Of a DNA stretch of 64,000 nucleotides, positions 34,552 to 44,696 are shown one piece after another (position 1 is the stretch's first letter; each line of letters starts with the position of its first letter). Source of the DNA: Lonicera japonica (lineage: Eukaryota; Streptophyta; Magnoliopsida; Dipsacales; Caprifoliaceae); contig CM038471.1 of NCBI GenBank assembly GCA_021464415.1, positions 8,459,386-8,523,385 on the forward strand, read 5' to 3'. The position numbers and the translations under genes are program-made. Below the pieces are notes generated by a model. It did no database searches. It worked only from the letters and a program-made list of their open reading frames with translations, and was not told the origin of the DNA.

Positions 34552-37500
34552 TCAACATGAAGTGAGATTAAGAAGCTTTAGGCAATGCCTAAACTTCTCC
34601 GCGGTTACCGGTTTTGTGAGCATATCGGCCGCATTCTCATCCGTATTCACCTTTTCTAGGACGACTTCCTCGGAATTAACCCAATCCCGAACTCGGTGAT
34701 ACCGCACATCTATGTGCTTCGTGCGAGCATGATACACTTGATTCTTTGCCAAGTAAAGCGCACTTTGACTATCACACCGTAGCAAAATACTCTCATGCTT
34801 CAAACACAACTCGCTCACTAAGCCTTTCAACCATACCGCCTCCTTCGACGCCTCCGTGAGTGCCATATACTCTGCCTCTGTGGTAGACAAAGCGCTTGTT
34901 GCTTGTAACATAGATCTCCACGAAACCGGTCCACTTGCCAAAGTGAACACATAACCCGTGGTTGACCTTCTTTTATCAAGGTCCCCCGCATAATCGGAGT
35001 CTACGAATCCCGCAACACTATCAGCCCCATCTTTTCGCTCAAACACTATACCCAAGGATTTGGTACCCTGTAGATATCGAAGAACCCATTTAACCGCATT
35101 CCAATGCTCTTTACCCGGATTCGACATATACCTACTAACCATTCCAACCGCGTGAGCTAGATCCGGCCTTGTACACACCATGGCATACATTAGACAACCA
35201 ACCGCGCAAGCATACGGTGTTGTCGACATCTCGGCACACTCATCAAGAGAGGAAGGACATTGCTTTGTGGACAAAGCAAAATGATGAGCTAACGGAGTAG
35301 AAACCGGTTTCGCACTCGACATATTGAATTTCTCAATGACATGAGAAATATATTTCATTTGCGAAAGCCACAACTTGCCAACCTTTCTATCTCTCCGAAT
35401 CTCCATACCAAGGATCTTTTGTGCGGCCCCAAGATCCTTCATGTCAAATTCCCGGCCCAATTGCACCTTGAGCTCCTTCACCTTTGACATATCTCGACAC
35501 GCTATAAGCATATCATCCACATAAAGCATCAACAAGATAAATGAGCCATCATCAAAGTTCCGAACATAGGCACAATGATCACCATCACACCGACGATAAC
35601 CAATCCGCAACATAAATGAATCAAACCGTAGGTACCATTGCCTTGGCGACTGCTTTAGTCCATACAAGGATTTCTTAAGCCGACAAACAAATTTTTCCTT
35701 ACCTACTTCCTTGAACCCTTCCGGTTGCGCCATGTAAATCGTCTCCTTCAAATCACCATGAAGAAAAGCCGTTTTTCCATCCATTTGCTCAAGCTCCAAA
35801 TCAAATTGAGCTACCATAGCAAGCAAAACCCGTATCGAAGTGTGTCTCACAACCGGGGAAAAAATCTCATCATAATCAACCCCTTCCTTTTGAGCAAACC
35901 CCTTCGCTACTAACCGTGCCTTGAATTTCGGTGCTTCATCTTTGTTGATTGCTTCTTTCTTCCTAAATACCCATTTGGAACCGATAATACTCCGGTCCTT
36001 AGGCCTAGGAACCAAATCCCAAACGAAATTCATTCGTAAAGCCTCCATCTCCTCTACCATAGCACCCATCCAACTATCCTTATCTTCGACACTAATGGCT
36101 TCTTTATAACTAGTTGGATCACCCTCACTTGTAATAAGAGCATAGTTGACCTCGTCTTCCCAACCAAACCTAGAGGGTGGTTTGATTGCCCGTCGTGGTC
36201 TATCTCGTGCTATCGATGGTTCCGGCTCCACCTCACCCGGTCTTTCCTCGGATTCCTCTTCCTCTAGCTCCACCTCAATCGCGTCGTCATTCGGTTGAAT
36301 TTCATGAGAATCATCTCTACTACCGCTTGAAGATGCTCCACCACTTCCGGTAACCGACGGACTTGGAACTAGAATTGGAATCTTGACCGTATTAACCCCA
36401 CCGTTATCATTGATCTCTTGGTATTCCCGTTCTTTAAGCATAGCCCCCTCATCAAATGTCACATCCCGGCTAAATAAAAGCTTTCTCGCTATCGGATCCC
36501 AAAGCTTGAACCCTTTCACCTCTCCCCCAAAACCGAGAAAGATACACCGGTGAGCCTTCGGGTCATTCTTTGATCTCTCGTCGCTAGGAATATGAGCATA
36601 TACCGGGCACCCGAACACTCTTAACTTAGAGTAGTCCACTTCTCGCCCCGACCATACTTCTTCCGAACATTTCAAACCAAGATTCACATTCGGTGACCTA
36701 TTGACCAAGTATACGGCATGATCAACACAAGCCGCCCAAAATGTTTTCGGCAAACCCGCATGAATCCTCATACTTCTCGCCCTATCCATAATGGTACGGT
36801 TTATTCTCTCCGCAACTCCATTTTGTTGTGGAGTTTTCTTCACGGTAAAGTGCCTTTTGATGCCGGCATTCTTGCAAAACTTCACGAATTCTCCATCCTT
36901 ATACTCCCCTCCGTTGTCACTTCTCAAATACTTTACTTTCCGACCCGTTTGATTTTCCACCATAGCCTTCCACTCCTTGAATTTTCCGAAAACCTCGGAT
37001 TTTTCCCTCAAGTAGTAGACCCAAACTCGACGTGAAAAATCATCAACAAAAGTCATAAAATATTTGAAACCGCCCAAAGAAACTACCTCTAAAGGGCCAC
37101 ACACATCGGAGTGAATATAATCAAGCATACCTCGGCTTTTGTGTTCCGCAGTATCAAATCGAACTCTAGTTTGCTTGCCCATCACACAATACTTGCAGAA
37201 ATCGAGCTTGCACCCATGGACCCCCTTCAACAATTTTCGTCGATGAAGCTCCTCCATGCCCCGTTGGCTCATGTGGCTAAGCCTCATATGCCATAACAAA
37301 AGCTCATCACCTTCCGCTTCCGTGGAAACCGCCGCTCCACCAACCACCGTGGTTCCTTTCAACCTATAAAGGTTGTTCGATGACTTTGTGCCGCGCAAAA
37401 TCACCATTGATCCCTTCTTCACCTTCATAGCCCCGTCTTCGGCTTGAATCACACACCCTTTTGAGTCGAGCGTGCCTAAGGAGATCAAATTCTTCTTGAG

Positions 37501-38631
37501 AGCGGGTACGTGTCTAACATCACTTAGTGTACGGGTCACGCCATCCCACATCTTTATTTTCACTGTGCCTATACCGATAACTTTGCATGTAGCATCATTG
37601 CCCATGAAGATTTCTCCTCCATTACATTCCGTGTAATCAACGAACCAATTACGATTCGGGCACATGTGATAGGAGCATCCGGAATCAAGAATCCACCCAC
37701 TACTTTGATCCGCTAAAAAACAAGTAAGAACATCGGTGTTAACCTCTTGGTCCACCTCTTGGGTCGCAACTCCCGCAACCTCCCTTGGCGCGTCCGCCTT
37801 CTTACCTTTTAGCCCCGGGCAATTCTTCTTGATGTGGCCTACCTTGTGACACTTAAAACACTCCCAATTACTTCGATCTCGTGATTGAGACCGACCCGTG
37901 CCTCTATTCTTGGCACCCCGTGACCTTGACCGCCCACTTCGTTCACCACCACCACTCTTGGCAACCAAGCCTTCACTTGATGAAGAGCTTGCCCCGTTAC
38001 CTCCCTTTTTCATGGCCACGTGCGATTGGAGGTTCTTGACAACCTCATTAAACTTGAGCGTTGTCTTGCCAAATATCAATGTGGTAACAAAGTGATCATA
38101 GGAGTCCGGCAATGAAGCAAGCAACAATAAGGCGCGGTCCTCCTCATCAAATACAACATCAATTCTCTCAAGGTCATGCACTATTGCCTTGAAGACATTG
38201 ATGTGCTTGTTCAAATCTTGCCCCTCCTTCATTTCCAATTTAAAAAGTTGCTTCTTGAGGTTCAACTTGTTGGACATAGACTTCCCTATGTACATCTCCT
38301 CCATTCTAGTCCACATATCCTTTGCATTCTTCTCTGACATCAAGTTTCTCAACACTTCGTCGGTCACATGCATCTCTATAGTGGACATAGCTTTCTTATC
38401 AATCTCATTCCATTGGTCTTCGGACATATCTTGCGGCTTTTTCTTAAGTCCAAGCAATGCAACTTGCAAATTCGATTGGACGAGTACCCCCCGCATCCGT
38501 CTTTGCCAAATACCGAAATTGATAACCTCATCATAAGGCTTTATCTTAACCTCCATAGTGCTCCCAACACCTACAATGGTAGAAGAACTAGCTTGTCTTG
38601 CAACAACTCCGGTTTGAGTCCCTTCGGCCAT
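34552..38631 (-). CDS. Copia gag-pol polyprotein, intact
   Basis: 1,359 codons, one frame. Order: gag (about residues 25-210), zinc knuckle CFKCHKVGHIKKNC (about 258), protease WILDSGCSYHMC (about 314), GAG-pre-integrase LLWHMRLSHMSQRGM, integrase with TFVDDFSRRVWVYY (about 527), SDNGGEY (about 573) and NGVAERINRT (about 608) as the D-D-E residues, reverse transcriptase with ARLVAKGFAQKEGVDYDEIF and YVDDMLI (about 1035), and RNase H with GFVDSDYAGDLDKRRSTTGY. Motifs and order fit the Tork lineage (Tnt1-like). The start at 38631 lies about 90 bases inside the 5' LTR. It would make the proteins for packaging, reverse transcription and integration. No stop or frameshift seen. Confidence 0.93.
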   Translation of the reverse strand: MAEGTQTGVVARQASSSTIVGVGSTMEVKIKPYDEVINFGIWQRRMRGVLVQSNLQVALLGLKKKPQDMSEDQWNEIDKKAMSTIEMHVTDEVLRNLMSEKNAKDMWTRMEEMYIGKSMSNKLNLKKQLFKLEMKEGQDLNKHINVFKAIVHDLERIDVVFDEEDRALLLLASLPDSYDHFVTTLIFGKTTLKFNEVVKNLQSHVAMKKGGNGASSSSSEGLVAKSGGGERSGRSRSRGAKNRGTGRSQSRDRSNWECFKCHKVGHIKKNCPGLKGKKADAPREVAGVATQEVDQEVNTDVLTCFLADQSSGWILDSGCSYHMCPNRNWFVDYTECNGGEIFMGNDATCKVIGIGTVKIKMWDGVTRTLSDVRHVPALKKNLISLGTLDSKGCVIQAEDGAMKVKKGSMVILRGTKSSNNLYRLKGTTVVGGAAVSTEAEGDELLLWHMRLSHMSQRGMEELHRRKLLKGVHGCKLDFCKYCVMGKQTRVRFDTAEHKSRGMLDYIHSDVCGPLEVVSLGGFKYFMTFVDDFSRRVWVYYLREKSEVFGKFKEWKAMVENQTGRKVKYLRSDNGGEYKDGEFVKFCKNAGIKRHFTVKKTPQQNGVAERINRTIMDRARSMRIHAGLPKTFWAACVDHAVYLVNRSPNVNLGLKCSEEVWSGREVDYSKLRVFGCPVYAHIPSDERSKNDPKAHRCIFLGFGGEVKGFKLWDPIARKLLFSRDVTFDEGAMLKEREYQEINDNGGVNTVKIPILVPSPSVTGSGGASSSGSRDDSHEIQPNDDAIEVELEEEESEERPGEVEPEPSIARDRPRRAIKPPSRFGWEDEVNYALITSEGDPTSYKEAISVEDKDSWMGAMVEEMEALRMNFVWDLVPRPKDRSIIGSKWVFRKKEAINKDEAPKFKARLVAKGFAQKEGVDYDEIFSPVVRHTSIRVLLAMVAQFDLELEQMDGKTAFLHGDLKETIYMAQPEGFKEVGKEKFVCRLKKSLYGLKQSPRQWYLRFDSFMLRIGYRRCDGDHCAYVRNFDDGSFILLMLYVDDMLIACRDMSKVKELKVQLGREFDMKDLGAAQKILGMEIRRDRKVGKLWLSQMKYISHVIEKFNMSSAKPVSTPLAHHFALSTKQCPSSLDECAEMSTTPYACAVGCLMYAMVCTRPDLAHAVGMVSRYMSNPGKEHWNAVKWVLRYLQGTKSLGIVFERKDGADSVAGFVDSDYAGDLDKRRSTTGYVFTLASGPVSWRSMLQATSALSTTEAEYMALTEASKEAVWLKGLVSELCLKHESILLRCDSQSALYLAKNQVYHARTKHIDVRYHRVRDWVNSEEVVLEKVNTDENAADMLTKPVTAEKFRHCLKLLNLTSC

Positions 38632-38706
38632 TTATCGAACACTTGGCGCACAAACCTTGCACCCAATAGCCAAACCTTGATACCAAACACTAGGCACCAA
38701 CCAAAT

Positions 38707-38718
38707 GCTCTGATACCA
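38707..38718 (-). other. Primer binding site (initiator Met tRNA) of the Copia element
   Basis: The minus strand reads TGGTATCAGAGC two bases inside the 5' LTR end. Confidence 0.93.
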
Positions 38719-38720
38719 CT

Positions 38721-39439
38721 TGTTGTGAACGTGGGAACAATAACCAATTCCCAAATCCACCAATAAACCCGAGAAATCCCTTTCGGGAATTTCCACAAAC
38801 ACTTGGCGGGCGGAAACCGTCAAGCAATAGGATCGTTGATCAAACCAAGAATCACCAACACAAACTCAAGCAAATATAGATGGAAGATAAATAGCAATGA
38901 CAATCAAGAGCAAAATAAAGCAAGAAAGAACACACCGTGTTTTTGTGGAACCCTTTGGGTCTTCCACCAAGAGGGAGCAACTTTTATTGATAACCAAGAA
39001 CTTACAAGAATTCTCTCACAATAATCCTTACTCTAGATCAATGGAACAAACCTCCAAAGATCACCTCTCACCTTAGCTAAACCCTAGCTAAGCACAAGTC
39101 TTTCTCTCTTCCACTCTCACAAAGCAACTCTCTTTCAAGTCTTTCAAAATAGAAATAAGCCTTCCTATTTATACCAAGTGAAAAAACAAGACAAAAAGTT
39201 TTTACCCGCCCAGGTGCAAAACACATTTTGCACCCATTCTCGAGTACACTGACTTGGTGTAAAACATGTTTTGCACCTCCGCCGAGTACACTGTTTTGGT
39301 GCAAAAGACCTTTTGCACCCAATCCGCATGCACTGTTTTGGTGCAAAAACTCTTTTGCACCCAATCCGCATGCACTGTTTTGGTGCAAAAACTCTTTTGC
39401 ACCATACCTGCTTGCATTGATTACAAGCCAAACACAACA
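38721..39439 (-). repeat. 5' LTR of the Copia element
   Basis: 719 bp. Contains five hairpin repeats (39213-39403), one more than the other LTR. On the minus strand a TATAAATAGG motif near 39170 is a likely TATA box for the element. Confidence 0.93.
39213..39403. repeat. Hairpin repeat array, five units (5' LTR)
   Basis: Units start at 39213, 39256, 39298, 39340 and 39382. The last two 42-bp units are identical, so a unit was gained here or lost from the other LTR after or during the last transposition. Confidence 0.9.
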
Positions 39440-39444
39440 GTAAA
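39440..39444. repeat. Target site duplication (right) of Copia insertion
   Basis: GTAAA, matching 33757-33761. In the TNL coding frame it contains the Tyr codon of PSIY. Confidence 0.95.
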
Positions 39445-39775
39445 TTGATGGATAACATATTAAGTGGTGATGACCAGGCTCCGTGAACCATAACTTCGCC
39501 CCAAAATCCGCTATCAGGCCATCATGTCGCAGGTCCGACCAGCGTAAATCCTCATGATGGTTTGTTTCGCCATCGCCGATAGGGAAGTTACATGATTTGT
39601 CTTTATTTTTCACTTCCAAAATGACAAAAAAACTATACCCCCTAAATTTAGAATTTGGAGGAAACTTCAACAAAACTGAATGCTCCATAAAAGTGTGATT
39701 GCAGAACCATGCTGGAATAACACTTCCCGGAAGTATGATCTTTTCAGGGATACCCCTAAAGTGTTTCATGCTTCC
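39440..39775 (-). CDS. TNL exon 5, first half: post-LRR (C-JID-like) domain
   Basis: Starts after CATGCAG with GSMKHFRGIPEKIILPGSVI. PAWFCNHTFMEHSVLLKFPP and GYSFFVILEVKNKD follow, matching the post-LRR beta-sandwich domain (C-JID) of TNLs, which contacts effectors. The native reading ends in PSIY at 39440 at the edge of the Copia insertion; beyond it translation would run into the LTR and stop. Its continuation is at 33756. Confidence 0.85.
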
Positions 39776-39902
39776 CTGCATGGACCAAGATAATACAGTG
39801 AAGCCGTTCAATTAGCAACAACACTATATATATATATCTATTACATATATACTTACACCAAGAATACATATGTAAGTGTTTATATAGAGGTTAATAGAGA
39901 AC

Positions 39903-40976
39903 CTGAAGCTTTTGCTGCCATATCATCATAGCTAAAATCTCATCCCCTCCATTATCGAGCAATTTCCTGCAATTTTGGAACCAAACATACCCTATTTTGC
40001 ACATGGCAAATCGATACGCAGAGACTCTCAATGATGCACAGTCATTTGCAAACAATCTCCTTATTCTTGACGGAAGCACTGGCAGTTCTCGAAGCATTCC
40101 GCAACGATTCAACTCAAGGTGTGCAAGTTGAGAAAGTCGATTGAGGCTTGGTAGATTTTCAAAATTGTTTCCTCCAAGACGCAACTCTTCCAAAGAGAAC
40201 AATGACCCAAGATCACCGGGGATCGCTAACAAATTGCAATCAGTGAGATTTAGCTGTGTTAACGAAGTTAAACCCCAAATTGGAGGCAACGTCAAACACC
40301 TTGTGGTTTTTTGACGTCCACTGAGTTGAAACAAAGACTGGATAACTGAAGTCTGTGATTGAGATGAGCTCTTGCAGCAGGATAACACCTTGAGATTTTT
40401 CAAACATCCAATGGAGGAGGGTAGCTCTGATACAGCAGTTCCATCTAACAAAAGCTCCTCTAGACTTTCCAAATTCCCCATCTCCTCTGGTAATTTTTCA
40501 ACTTTTGAGCAATCTAAGAGAACAAGTGATTTTAGACGTTTCAGCGTACAAAGAGTACTCGGAAGAATCACAAGATTTTTGCACCCATGTAAATCTATCA
40601 AAACAAGGTTGCGGATGTAACCAATTGACGAGGGTAGCTCTTCTATTGCCGTTTCTTCCAAATGTAGCTGCAATAATTTGTCCATATTTTCACAAATCTC
40701 TGGGAACTTTTGAAGTTTGACGCAGCCCGAAAGATTGAGAACCTCAAGAGATTTCCAGTGAATAGCTTCTGGAAGGCTTCTAAGCTTTTCACACCTAGCC
40801 AAATTTAAGCAAACAAGCTTTTTGAAAAATTCAATACACAGGTCAACATTTACCAAACTCGTACACTCTTGAAGAATCAATTCCTCAAGATTACAAGCCT
40901 CTCCCAAGTGTGAAATCCCGACTAGGTTTCGCGAATAACTAAGGTCGGCGTATTTAAGTTTTTTCAGCTTCTTCTT
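39903..40976 (-). CDS. TNL exon 4: leucine-rich repeats
   Basis: 358 codons, phase 0. After the acceptor ATAACAG it opens KKKLKKLKYADLSYSRNLVG, the usual second LRR of TNLs. About ten more repeats follow, with blocks such as LEVLNLSGCVKLQKFPEICE, LHLEETAIEELPSSIGYIRN, LEELLLDGTAVSELPSSIGC and LEELRLGGNNFENLPSLNRL. It ends in a Cys- and Trp-containing segment (FANDCASLRV, WFQNCRKL) typical of the LRR end. Donor GTTCTC at 39902 is acceptable but not strong. The frame is open throughout. Confidence 0.9.
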
Positions 40977-41301
40977 CTGTTATATAAGAACAGCAAAAAA
41001 AAAAAAAAGTTCGGGGTTATTAAAATTAACAATTTCTATATTATTTTATTCGGTCAAGGTACGTAATCAAATTAACTAAAATTGGATTTGTTTTTCTCTT
41101 GTAACATGCATTAATTATATCACCATATATATTTTTTTATTTTATGCTTGGTATGTTAAGGTAACTTTTTTTCGTTTAACTTTTTTCATACTCCTACGGC
41201 CTAAAATTAACTAAGAACTTGGCTCAATCTTTCAAAAAATCATAAATTAAGAGAATGTGTACGAAATGACCAAAACTCATAAGAGAGTATGAACCACACA
41301 T

Positions 41302-41302
<1 letters not shown>

Positions 41303-41340
<38 letters not shown>
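41303..41340. repeat. (AAT)n microsatellite
   Basis: About 12 AAT/TAA triplets in TNL intron 3. Confidence 0.9.
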
Positions 41341-41766
41341 GAATAATATTTTACTTTTTAATATTTCAAAACATTGACAACATTAGTAGTTAGTCTTATG
41401 AAAGGCGGATTCAGTGGTGGGTTGACTAGGGCTGCAGCCCACCACAACTTTTCTGTTGCACTCATTATGGTCTACTTATTTAACATTCCAGCCCATCGAT
41501 GAAGGCACTGTCTATATATGTTCTTTATTAACATGTATTGTTTTTAAACCTTATTTTTCTCAAATTAATTTACCACTTTCTTTTCTCAACATCTCAAATT
41601 AAAAATCTAGTATATCACTCATGCTTGCTTTAAACTTATATATGTATTAATTTATATCTAATCTTTCACCCCAAACTTATAAAGTTATACTCTGAATTTT
41701 AAATTTTTTTAAATATAATATTTTGTTTATAATATGACAAAGTCGATATACTTATATACATATCCA

Positions 41767-42142
41767 GGCTCCAGAAAGTGTCATTCTTTTAATAAAAGAA
41801 CGGACTTCTCTTTTTCGGGGGGATAAATGGTTGAGTTTTTAGTTGAGTTTTGGTGGGGCCGATCTCCATGATGAACATTAATTCCACCAAATTTCAAAAG
41901 AAAATTCAGCCGGGATGCGGGTGATCTAAAAATCTAAATTTTAAACGGCCATAAATTCACACATATATATCAATCTTTAGTTCACCTACTTCCCAATTAA
42001 ATTTTTTGATGAAATTTGATAGAGTTGATCTACTCATCATGAAGATCATTCCCACCAAATTTCATCTAAAAGCTTAACAATTTACCTCATCAAAATAGGA
42101 AGTCCATTATTTAGTTAAAAGAAGGAAGCCCTTTCTAGAGCC
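41767..42142. mobile_element. Long inverted-repeat element (MITE/foldback type)
   Basis: About 376 bp whose two arms of roughly 160 bp are imperfect reverse complements. The left arm starts GGCTCCAGAAAG and has GGACTTC, TTTTGGTGGG and ATGATGA blocks; the reverse complement of the right arm starts GGCTCTAGAAAG with the same blocks in order. No convincing target duplication and no coding sequence. It could fold into a long hairpin in the TNL pre-mRNA. Confidence 0.6.
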
Positions 42143-42312
42143 TCACCGTATAAATCTATATGTACTCTTTGTTGAATCTTAAAAGTTTTCAAATTATTCA
42201 AATTTGATCGGTTAAACATAGTTTTTAGTCTTTTTTATATAAAATATTTCTAAGATGTTAGCTGCGGCAAATGTTAATTTAGCTAGGGTGTTAAAAAGGT
42301 CACTCAAATACT

Positions 42313-42588
42313 TTGGTTATATGTCTAGCTAGGTTATATCCAAACTTACAAAAAGTTCCACTTATATCTACTGGACTAATGCCTAGTGACTGTGATGACT
42401 TGGAAGAGAAGAATTTTGAGCAATATTATGGAGATAATAAGGCAAATACAGCCAAACATATATGGGATTTCCCTAGCGAGAAAGACAATTCATGGGTTAA
42501 GCGGTCAATTTTTGTGGACTTGTGTTTGCCCTACATAAGCTTCTTGGACATGGAGAAAAATAATGAAGCTGAGAAATATTTTCTATAA
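42313..42588 (+). CDS. Unrecognised 91-codon frame, antisense in TNL intron 3
   Basis: Balanced composition, with stretches such as LISTGLMPSDCDDLEEKNFE and HIWDFPSEKDNSWVKRSIFV. I do not recognise a family. The proposed start overlaps AT-rich sequence and may not be the true one. It may be a transposon or host gene fragment, or chance. Confidence 0.2.
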   Translation: MVICLARLYPNLQKVPLISTGLMPSDCDDLEEKNFEQYYGDNKANTAKHIWDFPSEKDNSWVKRSIFVDLCLPYISFLDMEKNNEAEKYFL

Positions 42589-43137
42589 TCGTATCAAATA
42601 TAATGTGGGCTTTGGTGCATCTACATTTTCTGTTGTGTGTATAGATCAGGTGTTGTTATATCTGTAATGGTTGTTTTATTACTGAATAACTTGTAATTGC
42701 GTAGATTTTATCAAATAATATTTAAATTTCACCAAACAAAAAAAAAATTATAGCAAGCATTGTTATATTTTTCAATACCAATTTTCACCTTATTAGTTAT
42801 TATCTTTGGTTCTTTTCCCCAATACTTGAAAGTAGAATTTAAATAAGTCTCAACCCTTGAGAAATACCTTTTTCTAGTTTTCTAACTTAAATCGCCTTCT
42901 ATTTTAATTAATCATCCAGGCTTGTGATGTTCACAAGAAACTAGGTTAGTCGATTGTGTGACATAATTGATGCACCAAATTCTACTATAGAAAAAAAATT
43001 AATTCTTAAGCACATATTGATTAGGTAAAAGTTATTGTGTAAATATTTAAAAAAAGTGCCAAAATCAGAATGAATACGTGCTTAATTTGAGATGGAGATC
43101 AAAGGGAGGTAATATATATATAATTGAAAATTTTTAC

Positions 43138-43437
43138 CGTTCTTCCATCCCAAAGTTGATTAAGCCTACTATGACGTAGTTGAAGTCCAACAAGAACGTA
43201 TGCTTCAAACATTGTTGGCAAAGAATTTGAAGGATATTTGTCCCAATCAATCCACCGTAGCTCATCAGGAAGAAAATAAGGTTCTTCAGGAATGTAGGTG
43301 TAATGAATTTCCAGTAATCTTAGTTTGGACATCTTTCTAAAGGCTTCAGCCCCCATTTCAATTTTGTAATCTTGTTCGTGGGTATCCAGCAGTATGTGTT
43401 GCGGGTCCAACAGTATGCCTTCAATGTTTTTTGTACC
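43138..43437 (-). CDS. TNL exon 3: NB-LRR linker and first LRR
   Basis: Exactly 100 codons, phase 0 at both ends. It starts GTKNIEGILLD after acceptor TTGTTAG and has EAFRKMSKLRLLEIHYTYI and LPDELRWIDWDKYPSNSLP, the conserved blocks at the start of the LRR in TNLs, then LVGLQLRHSRLNQLWDG. Donor GTAAAA follows at 43137. No lesion seen. Confidence 0.9.
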
Positions 43438-43600
43438 CTAACAACCACAATTAAACAAAATCCAGTATATATAGTTAGTAATTGAAGAAACATATACACA
43501 TACATATAACTATTAATATATTCATTTATTATTATATTTACTTCTTGTTAATTACAATTCAAATGGAGGATTGAAGATTATAGTTTAAAGAACTTCTCAC

Positions 43601-44696
43601 CGTGCTTCTTGTTAATACTTCTTCAACATTGCTGGTATCCCACAACCTGCTATACTTCCCAGGTTCTCGAGGAAAATTTCGACGAACAATATGCCGACCC
43701 ATTTCTCTTATCAATTGATGCATATAAACGCAACCATCTGAACAATGTATCAATGATTTATGAACGAGAATACTTATGGAAAGTTTTGGGTAAAAACCGA
43801 AACTGTCAAGTATTCTTGTCACACATTCTTCTTTCCTTCCTCTGTAGAAACATGCAATATCTAGGAAGGTATTTTGCACGCTTCCATCTAAACCATCAAA
43901 ACCTATTTTTAGTTTTTCAAGAATACCTCCATCCGGGCCTACTTCCCTTAGTTTTCGCATTGAATCTTTCCAAATACCCAAGTCTTCACAACGTAGTGCG
44001 GAACCCAAGACTTCAAGAGCTAAAGGAAGCCATCCACAATAATATATAACTTGATTTGAGAGCTCCTTAAAATCTTCTGGTGGACAGATATCATTAAAGG
44101 CCTTTGAACATAATAGCTTAGTAGCTTCAATATAATCTAATACACTCGCTTCATGTATTTGGACCTCATCACGCGCAAGAAGCAATTTTCTATCCCTAGT
44201 TGTTATTATAATTTTACTCCCTCGACCAAACCACTCATGACTTCCAGCTAACTTTTCTAATTGCTCTGAACTATCAACAGTGTCAAGAACAAGAAGAACC
44301 CTCGTAGACCGCAGCCTTGTCGTCATTAGTGCAATTCCATCCATATCACTCATTATTTGCAAATCCTTCACCCCCAGGGTTTTGGAAAGAAGGTGCTGCT
44401 ATAAACTTCTGATACCTTCCTTCTTTGATGCTTCTCCAACATCATCAAGAAAACAGGCAACTTTAAATTGATCTTTAATTTGATGATAAACGGCCTTTGC
44501 TAAAGTTGACTTCCCTATTCCACCCAATCCCCATATACCAACAATGCGACCAACATTGGACTCTTCACCCAACAACGAAGTCACCTTCTCTATACGAGAC
44601 TTCATTCCAAATAGAACCTTATCTTCAACTTTAATTTTAGATGGGAGTTTACTCCAAATCTCTTGGATAATTCGGTCGATAAATTTCGATTCATGC
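43601..44696 (-). CDS. TNL exon 2: NB-ARC domain, with premature TAG
   Basis: Starts after acceptor TTTACAG with HESKFIDRIIQEIWSKL, the usual TIR-NB linker. The P-loop GIWGLGGIGKSTLAKAVY is intact. Next come RNBS-A (CFLDDVGEASKKEGIRSL), a TAG at 44399-44401 where a Gln is likely in relatives, and in the same frame QHLLSKTLGVKDL. Kinase-2 reads LLVLDTVDS (the second Asp of the usual DD is Thr), RNBS-B is GSKIIITTRD, GLPL reads CGWLPLALEVLGS (Trp for Gly), RNBS-D is FLDIACFYRG, and the MHD motif reads MHQLIREMG (Gln for Asp). It ends at 43601 with donor GTGAGA, phase 0. Apart from the TAG the frame is open over 365 codons. Confidence 0.9.
44399..44401 (-). other. Premature stop codon in NB-ARC
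   Basis: TAG lies in frame between the RNBS-A and kinase-2 motifs. The flanking reading is GIRSL, stop, QHLLSK, and both sides are in the same frame. A CAG-to-TAG change would explain it. It leaves a product of 270 residues. Confidence 0.85.

Larger units (their letters stand above)
33762..39439 (-). mobile_element. Full-length Tork-like Copia retrotransposon inside the TNL gene
   Basis: 5,678 bp. LTRs are 33762-34438 (677 bp, 3' LTR) and 38721-39439 (719 bp, 5' LTR), both with TGTTGTG...CACAACA ends, flanked by GTAAA duplicates. The size difference is one 42-bp hairpin repeat; otherwise I see a single base difference (G/C at 33779/38738). A 12-base primer site, an intact polyprotein frame and a polypurine stretch are present, so it may be mobile. 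It lies in the same direction as the TNL gene. Confidence 0.95.
40977..43137 (-). other. TNL intron 3
   Basis: 2,161 bp with GTAAAA donor and ATAACAG acceptor. It holds an AAT microsatellite, a long inverted-repeat element and an unrecognised plus-strand frame, listed separately. Confidence 0.8.

Noticed and set aside
34206..34565. Several overlapping frames on both strands with Cys/Phe/Thr repeats (also 39165-39491)
   Set aside because: Translation of the hairpin array in the Copia LTRs; no codon-level signal.
35725..38766. Plus-strand frames opposite the Copia polyprotein
   Set aside because: Shadows of the intact gag-pol frame on the minus strand.
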